Source: Litsea cubeba (lineage: Eukaryota; Streptophyta; Magnoliopsida; Laurales; Lauraceae). From it: a stretch of DNA of 64,000 nt. Positions 57,619 through 64,000 of this stretch are shown in pieces; the stretch's first letter is position 1; each line of letters starts with the position of its first letter. Below the pieces are notes generated by a model that was not told the origin of the DNA, ran no database searches, and was given only the letters and a program-made list of their open reading frames with translations. The position numbers and the translations under genes were made by a program. The stretch covers positions 31,873,641-31,937,640 of the forward strand of contig CM022944.1 of NCBI GenBank assembly GCA_012931725.1. The letters run 5' to 3'.

Positions 57619-58263
57619 TTAGTAGGGCTTAGGAAGCTTCTCAGTTGGCCAAAGAAGTTTGTCAGTGACCTCTTGCGCGACAAAATTCATTGCACTACCA
57701 TTGTCGATAATCAAATTAGCAGACTTGTCTTCGACTGTTACTCGCTTATGGAATCTCTTAACCTGTCTCCATTCTTCTTCCTCCTTTTGACTTATATCGA
57801 GGAATCGACGAATGACAGGAGTGGGATTATCTTCGCCTGCAAAAAGTCTCTCCACAACATGAGCTCTTGATTGTTGCTAAAATTTTCTTTCTTGAGACTG
57901 AGATTTAGATTTTCGAAGCATGTGATCAACACGAATAGCATCCTTGTACGCTTCTGGAATGGTTTCACAAAAGTTTACTTTTGCTCGTATGTCTGGCCTT
58001 AGACCTTTGATATAACGGGCTCCATCATTCTTCTTGCTCTCCCATAAGCCACACAAGGTTTCCAACTCTTGATATCGACAGGTATATTCATCAACAATCA
58101 ATTTTCCTTGTTTCAAATTAATGTGCTGCTCAAAATAGAACGCTTTCTCATGGTACTGATTTCCATATCTGAACTCATACATAACATCTTCAATGTGTCT
58201 GATATTGATTTGATAGGTTGGGCTAATGACACTCTGAACAGGTCGGATTTGAATTAGGCCCAC
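57619..58263 (-). pseudogene. gag and aspartic protease of the gypsy element
   Basis: 58263-57877 encodes a retrotransposon gag segment (EEYTCRYQELETL-like core, KGLRPDIRAKVNF, HMLRKSKS). 57855-57619 encodes the protease start with the active-site motif LIIDNGSAMNFV. Stops separate the two, so no polyprotein can be made. Confidence 0.75.
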
Positions 58264-59170
58264 CTGACTTGGACTGAAAAATTCTGCAAATTTTTTTTTT
58301 CATTGCTTGTAGTTGGATTTGGGTTTGGGCTTAGGTTGGACCGAGACTTAGGTCAGGCTCAAACTACAAGAAACCCAGGCTCAGTGCACCTTTTGTTCTA
58401 AGATTTTTTATCTGACTTGAAAAGTGTGCAAAGAAAAGAATAGAAGAAATAAGGCCGTTCAACCTACCTCCTTCGATTTGAACTAACGAAGAGAGCTCTG
58501 CTTTCTTGGATGATATGCAGTGGAGGGAAAAGAGGAGAGAGTGAGGCGACTTTGGCGATGAAGGAGATGGTGGATGGCAACGGTGGTGCAGGCTACTGCG
58601 ACGACTGTAGCTGCTGGCTGTTTCGGGAAGCAGTGGAGGCGATCGTAGGTGCTAGGTACGCCCTACAATCTCAGTCGTCTTCTTTTCTTTCTATTTCTCT
58701 CTTCTTCTGCTCTGCCTTTTTTGGTGACGACAGTTTTGGGTTTGGCTCGCTGGGAATGGAGGAGATGGGGTTCGGAGGTGGGATTTTAGAGTTCGGATTT
58801 TCTGGGATTTTCTATTTGGGATCTCGAGAAATTGTGGGAAAGTTAGGGTTTTCGTTGGATTTTGATTTCAGTTGGGAATGGATGCGAAAAGGGGTCTGAA
58901 TGGGTTTCGGTTAGGGTTCTGCGAGGTGGAATGGATTCTTGGATGGTTTAGTGATTGGGTTTTGGGGTTATCGAGTTTAGGGATTTTGGGGCTTATGGTT
59001 CGGCCACTGGGATTGTGATTTGGAGAAAGAGATTTTACAGATGGGTGGATGGTTGGTGGAAAGGGTTCGGCTATTTACAGGGTGATGATGGGGTTGTGGT
59101 GATGATGAAAGATGGAATAGGAATCCAGGATGGACTATTGTCTTCCCGGCTCTTCAGCTCTAATACCAAT

Positions 59171-59535
59171 TGGCGCAGCCCAGATCTATGATCGAGCAAT
59201 AGATCAATCTCCCGAAGGACTGATCGAATCCAACAATGGATTCAGCTACTAGGGCACCCTCACAAGAGGAGAAAACAACATAACTGAAGAGAAAAACTCT
59301 TGTAACTCAAGATTAATTGATAATAAGCATTGTATTGCAATGAGGCCTAACATCCTTATATAAAGGAGTTGGCTTGATCCCTAAGTAATAATATTTCCTA
59401 ATATATGCATATTGCCTAAAATAAAATAGATAACTCACTAATAATAATCTTAAACAAATTAAAATACTTAATAAGATTCCTAAATAACTGGATGTCCCGT
59501 TGGGCCCAATTGGTTGGCTTGTCTGGCCTGCATCA
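59171..59535 (-). repeat. 5' LTR of the Ty3/gypsy element
   Basis: Edges on the minus strand are TGATGCAGG...GCGCCA, followed directly by the primer-binding site at 59168. It matches the other LTR with scattered substitutions and small indels, so the insertion is not recent. Confidence 0.85.
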
Positions 59536-59741
59536 ACTTTCCTTCCCACTGTGTGTGGCTTCCTCTGCCCACCTTGTGGGCTCTCTTGGGTCCCAGCTGC
59601 CTAGGTTGGATACACACCCACCCACTGGATCCCTTAATTCAGGGGGCTCCATGCGTGGATGGTTCTGATGTATCATCAAGTCGGCCCCACTATTTTTCCC
59701 TCACTGTAATATGGTGAGGGATAGATGCACATGGATATTTC

Positions 59742-59851
59742 CCATATATATAACACATAACATCAGGCGATACGGTAGTTGCTTCACCCATAATATCCAT
59801 ATATATAACACATAACATCAGGCGATACGGTAGTTGCTTCACCCATAATGC
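59742..59851. repeat. 55-bp perfect tandem duplication
   Basis: CAGGCGATACGGTAGTTGC occurs at about 59764 and 59819, and the surrounding 53-55 bp are the same in both copies. Confidence 0.9.
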
Positions 59852-59859
59852 ACCGGTCG

Positions 59860-61500
59860 CATAATGCGTTTAGCCAGTTTGTCAAGTATAATGTTCGTGG
59901 CATTAGAAGGGTTTCCAAAAGGGTGAATCAATGTCTTTGGATGTGCGAAATTGTAAGAGTAGCGGTGCGCAGGTATTTGTTCTGGGTGTCAAATGAATCG
60001 CCAAACCATATGTGCTAGAAAAGCTGTTGCCGGTGTGGATAAGTCCTCAATGCCTAATACACCATTGGTGACAGGCTACATGCAAGTAGACCCATCAATG
60101 AGAAGGCGCTTGCCGATGTTGTTACTTTGTGGTGTGGGAATTGAGCTGCGAACTGATTGGATGAGGACTTTCTGACCTGCAGGTGAAAGGAAATGGGCAA
60201 ACCAGGTGTTAGTGCAGGAATGCAAGCATGGGAGTGGGTGGCTTTGTTCTGCTGCGTGGCCTCTTGTTTGGGGGGTGTTGCTCCAAGGTATTGGATGGCC
60301 TTACTTTGTGTTCTTAATGTGAAGAATGGCCTTGGAATCTTGTTTTGGGGCAGGGGAAAGATGAATGCAAAAACATTAACTGGGATTTCCTCTGGTTAAT
60401 GGATTGGTTGGCCTATTTTGAGTAGGCTTGAAGGTGGAGGGGTGAGATATGGAGTGTATTCATTGTTGGATGTCTGAAGAATGATTGTGGCTCTCCATCT
60501 ACCTCATGGCTGATTTAAGAGCCTCCCAACGAATTATGTAAAGGTATGGGGATAAGGGCTCACCATGTGTCACACCCCAGCCAGTCGAGGAAGGATCTGT
60601 GAGTGCACCATTAATTCACACCTTCATTGAGCACTAACGGAGCACATTTCATGATACGTCAATGAAAGATGTGGCAGGCAAGGGCGTGACTGCTAATGGT
60701 TTTTTTTTGGTCGTCTAGGACATGATGTGAGTCACAAACACTAGGACATGATGTGAAGCATCTCCTTGGCAAATTATGAAGTGATTAGATGCACTCCTTC
60801 CCAGAAGAAAGGCGGCCTGATTGTGTGAGTTTAACAGTGGTAGAAGGGGCCATAACCTAGTGATCATGAATTTGGTGATGATATTGTATGCAACATTTAG
60901 GCTTATCGGCCAAAAGTCTTACAGGGCCTGTATATTCATGCTTGGGAATAAGAATGATGTGTCAGTGTCAGATTGGGCATAAAAATAAATCGTTGTACAA
61001 GTTCGATGAGGTCTGTTTTGAGAGTTGGCTATGAGGTTCTGGAAAAGATGAAACGGTCAAGCCCTGGGCTTTTTAAGTCATCTAGTGAAAATGCTGCAGT
61101 GTAAACCACGGATTCATCTGGTTGCAGAAGCCTCTAATTGTCCAGTTCATTGACCTTTAACGGGTTTAGGCGGGGCATTCTTATGTGTTGAGGCGGTGTT
61201 GAAAGATGAGAAATGATTGAAGCAGAGTGCCTAAAGTTCCTGAAGAGTTAAGATAGTGTATGTGATTTTTGTGAAGGGCAATGTGTGAGCGATGTTGTGA
61301 AAAAAATTGGTATTTTGATCACCTAGGGTTAACTAATTGACCCAAGTCTGCATGGGTCCTCTGAAACCCAAGTGATAGTTAGCATGTGTTTGTGTAGGGT
61401 CCCGTGAACCAATTTTTTTTCCCCTTTCTAATGTGATTCTTGCTATTATGGGCAACTTACACTGCAACATGTGCCATAGGGTCGATTTAAAGGGGCCGCT
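59860..61500 (-). mobile_element. LINE remnant with decayed reverse transcriptase
   Basis: Minus-strand reading, in shifting frames, gives DFWPISLNVAYNIITKF (about 60917-60867) and NSHNQAAFLLGRSASNHF (about 60833-60780). These correspond to the DFRPISL and NQSAFVPGR blocks of plant L1-type reverse transcriptase. Near 60580-60540 GV..VSPYPHTF resembles GVRQGDPLSPYLF. Many stops and shifts break it. The 5' part toward 61.5 kb and the 3' part toward 59.9 kb are less clear. Confidence 0.65.
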
Positions 61501-63182
61501 AAGGACGGAGGATGACAAGTTTCATGAAATCAATTTTAGTGGGACACGCTATTTTATTCCTAGGAAGGGTGGGCTGACATGGTTTTCATTTTTTCAGATT
61601 AGTGAAGGTTGTCTTTTTAGTAATTTGCTACTTTACATGTTTCTTAATGCCTGGTCTAACTTGGTGCATTCAATAGGGCAGGATTTCGTTGGGACCTTCC
61701 AAGACTTTAGCCTCATGAGGATTGGAGTTTGAGTTGGAGTCTGACATATCTATGCATGTATATCCATGCACAGCAAGCTATTATTATTAAGCTTTGTGGA
61801 ATATATCTATGCATGCTGATGAGTGAAAAGAGTTTATGGTGAAGGCTTTGGTAGGCAAGATGCTTTACAACCTGTGAGACAAGGATTTGTCCAAAGCTTG
61901 GTAATAAAGAGTAAGAACAAAATCGTGAATGGAATGGTGAAAAATGAATCTGTGTGGGCACGAGAGAGAGAGAGATCAATGATTCGATTTCAACTCAATA
62001 TCTTTAAACCTTTCCCTCCTATTAATGCTAGCATGTTTATTTAGCAAGTGGAGTAAAGGTGAAGTAGAAAGTTGGATGAGATGGGACATTTTGTTTTGTT
62101 TTGTTTTGACTTTTATCATGCTTGGGGTGAGACAACAGTGATAAAGTGTGGTAAAGTTAAGTTTAGGACAAAAAAATGCTTTTTACTCACACACCCTTTC
62201 AATAGGTGGGTCCCACTCTGGAGTTCCACAAACTTTTTTAATTAAATGGTTAGTCTAAGGGTGAGACCAACTCCTAGAGTAAAATCTGGAGGTGTCTCAT
62301 ATGTTGGAAGGAAATTTATTTTTACCAGGTTGGATTTTAATAGGTAGGTCCTACTGTGGAGCTTACTCCTTTGACTCAGGATTTCTCTTAGTCAAGCCTT
62401 AGCGAATCTAGACTGCATAGTGGACATGTGATACTCAGGGCCGTTTGGTAAAGTGCAGTAAAGTATCAAATCAAGAGAGAATAAAATATAATGGGGTTTA
62501 TGATGATATTTTAGTTTTAGCTGTTTGATATGAAATCTTTTTTTTTTTTATAGGAAAGTTGAGATTTTTTGTCTTTTAGTAGAGAAATGAGGTTGTTTTT
62601 TGTTACCTTTTTTGAAAAAGATTAAGAGAATTTTGAATTAAATTGGTATTGATGTGAACCATTGTCCGAAAGATTGAGACTTGACTTTTACCAATCTAGT
62701 AAAGTGCTAAACGGTTAGGAGTAACACAGCGGTCTCACCATATGAAAGATAGCTTGATGGCTTGTCATGCAGTGAAATGAAGTTATTTTAAACCATTCAA
62801 TGCTTCTATATCCACCATCCATTATTTTTTCCTTTGATTGGATTATTAATAATGTTTGGTGAGATTGATTTTTTGCTACCAACGAATATAACATGCCCTT
62901 GTTTTTGTGCTGGGGCTATTGGGCCACCACATAGTCTATATTATATATATTTCGCTATTGCATGGTTACTGAAAATTCTCATTTTATACGATGCCTTTTC
63001 AAACTGCATTATTCTCATTTTCTTTCTCAATGGACTCCACCGAACTGCATTATTCTGAAACCTCGAATTTCAATGAATGGAATAGCGAATCATTCCGTTT
63101 GCAATTCGAACCCCATGCAATGAATTAGATAACTATGGGTGTGCATACATACCACCTTTACTCCTCTATACAAATAAACTTA
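61501..63182. other. Intergenic, no gene seen
   Basis: AT-rich with scattered unsupported frames. GGGCCGTTTGGTAAAG at about 62440 looks like one PIF-type end, but no partner end was found. Confidence 0.4.
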
Positions 63183-63287
63183 CACGGGTTAACTCTTTCC
63201 AACAAATCCTACATGGGTTAACTCTTTCCAACAAATCTCTTTCCAACAAATCCTACATGGGTTAACTCTTTCCAACAAATCCTACCT
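63183..63287. repeat. 29-bp tandem repeat
   Basis: About three full units and one partial unit of GGGTTAACTCTTTCCAACAA with ATCCTACAT between. One unit has an internal duplication of TCTTTCCAACAAATC. Confidence 0.85.
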
Positions 63288-63644
63288 CAGCCAACACTGG
63301 GACCATACCTATCACAATTGATCCCAAATCGTGTCTAGTTTTACTTTAAGCCATAAAAAGGTGGTCCGCATTGTTAAACCCAAAAGTTTACCATGCTAGA
63401 CCCCTTCACATTCCCCTTAACCCAAAACCTGGAGTTTATGATGTTGATGAAATCCTGGAAGATGTATTGATGTAAAGAACAAATGGAGAAACTTTTTAGT
63501 GGGGTTTTCCTTGGTAGAACGCCTAATTCACCAACAATAAAGGAAACTCTCCTTAGTGCTGTAATGTAGATTTTCTTACTCTTGATAAAGGATTCTTCTT
63601 GTTCCAATTTGCTATTTTGATGAAAGCTAGTGAATCCTTTGAGT

Positions 63645-63845
63645 ATAGGGTTGTAAATGGGTCCCCGATTCTCCGATTACCCGAAGGTTCCGACCCGTTA
63701 GGATCCGGGTCTAAGTCCTTATTTTGGTCCCGATAAGAAAATGGTTTCGGTTCCGGATCCTTTTTTTTTGAACCAATACCTAAACGGATCCGGTTCCGGA
63801 TCCACAGTGGCTCAGACCCGTGGACCCAAGACCCGACCAATTATA
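63645..63845. repeat. hAT-like repeat end (GGATCCGG-rich)
   Basis: Starts TAGGGTTGTAAATGGG and is rich in GGTTCCGGATCC and GACCCG words, the same style as the window start. Only a short unit of about 200 bp is seen. Confidence 0.45.
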
Positions 63846-64000
63846 CACTAACATAAGGTAACTTTAGTATGTGAGAACATAACCCTTTTTACTTTTCTAC
63901 ATTAGGGTTTTCTACTTTTCTACATCTCATTGCCGGTTTGGATGTGATTTCTGAGTTTTTGGTTAAAAGTGTCTGTTATTGATAGACAAAAGGTCACATT

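Larger units (their letters stand above)
56305..59535 (-). mobile_element. Ty3/gypsy LTR retrotransposon, deletion derivative
   Basis: Order on the minus strand: 5' LTR (59535-59171), primer-binding site TGGTATTAGAGCTG (59168-59155, close to the tRNA-iMet type), leader, gag (58263-57877), protease (57855-57619), a PR-downstream frame (57527-56655), 3' LTR. Reverse transcriptase, RNase H and integrase are missing. Near the 3' end, NSPKSSFFQAREN resembles the usual end of gypsy polyproteins, so an internal deletion joined protease to the tail. Possible flanking duplication GCTTT/ACTTT with one mismatch. Confidence 0.85.

Noticed and set aside
58510..58899. 129-codon plus frame (Gly/Phe-rich)
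   Set aside because: Lies antisense in the leader between LTR and gag of the minus-strand gypsy element; no family match.
63183..63287. CRISPR-like array
   Set aside because: Only 3-4 units without unique spacers, in plant nuclear DNA; a plain tandem repeat.

Overview
This is nuclear DNA from a flowering plant. The evidence is spliced genes with GT-AG introns, two recognisable angiosperm host genes, and a dense load of plant-type transposable elements (PIF/Harbinger, hAT, Mutator-like, SINE, LINE, Ty3/gypsy). The species cannot be named from the sequence. There is no CRISPR array, operon or prokaryotic gene.

Host genes. (1) At 5.65-14.48 kb lies a complete autoinhibited Ca2+-ATPase of the ACA12/13 type. 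It is split into a 151-codon first exon (calmodulin-binding/autoinhibitory N-terminus) and an 889-codon second exon (whole P-type pump). The 5.7-kb intron between them is filled with transposons: two SINE copies and a 2.9-kb inverted-repeat element. A 0.9-kb hAT insertion ends about 230 bp upstream of its TATA box. (2) At 50.9-52.3 kb lies a BAG8-like co-chaperone gene (IQ motif plus BAG domain, one small intron). It carries two frame changes that cancel each other, so it is either damaged or mis-assembled.

Mobile DNA. 0-5 kb holds a PIF/Harbinger MITE, a fold-back MITE and a hAT element. 14.5-20 kb holds more MITE, SINE and repeat debris. 20.2-21.7 kb is non-coding repeat-like sequence. 21.9-27.85 kb is a Mutator-like element (MULE) with two convergent genes: a plant-mobile-domain (PMD) gene on + and a FAR1/MULE transposase fused to an OTU cysteine protease on -. 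It has three clusters of GCACGG/CCGTGC hairpins, one upstream of the PMD gene, one between the two 3' ends, and one inside transposase intron 1. 28.6-36.2 kb is hAT and LTR-like sequence plus a 158-bp MITE whose termini match the 27.85-kb MULE end. 39.5-49.4 kb is a second, KAONASHI-like MULE. It has a MuDR-type transposase on - and, convergent on +, a gene with a PMD-like N-terminal domain, an acidic/coiled-coil middle and an Ulp1 (C48) protease. Its introns and spacers are packed with TTTATCTGAGTTCTG-type repeats. 53.7-61.7 kb holds LINE remnants (-), a hAT transposase fragment and a Ty3/gypsy deletion derivative (-) with both LTRs. 61.7-64 kb is intergenic.

The most notable pattern is that the two unrelated-looking MULEs share one plan: transposase on -, a convergent PMD-type gene on +, and a ubiquitin/SUMO-system cysteine protease (OTU in one, Ulp1 in the other). 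Their PMD-type domains share the HYAW and W-x-x-x-E-H landmarks and an intron at the same codon, so they look homologous. Both elements are decayed by stops and frameshifts.
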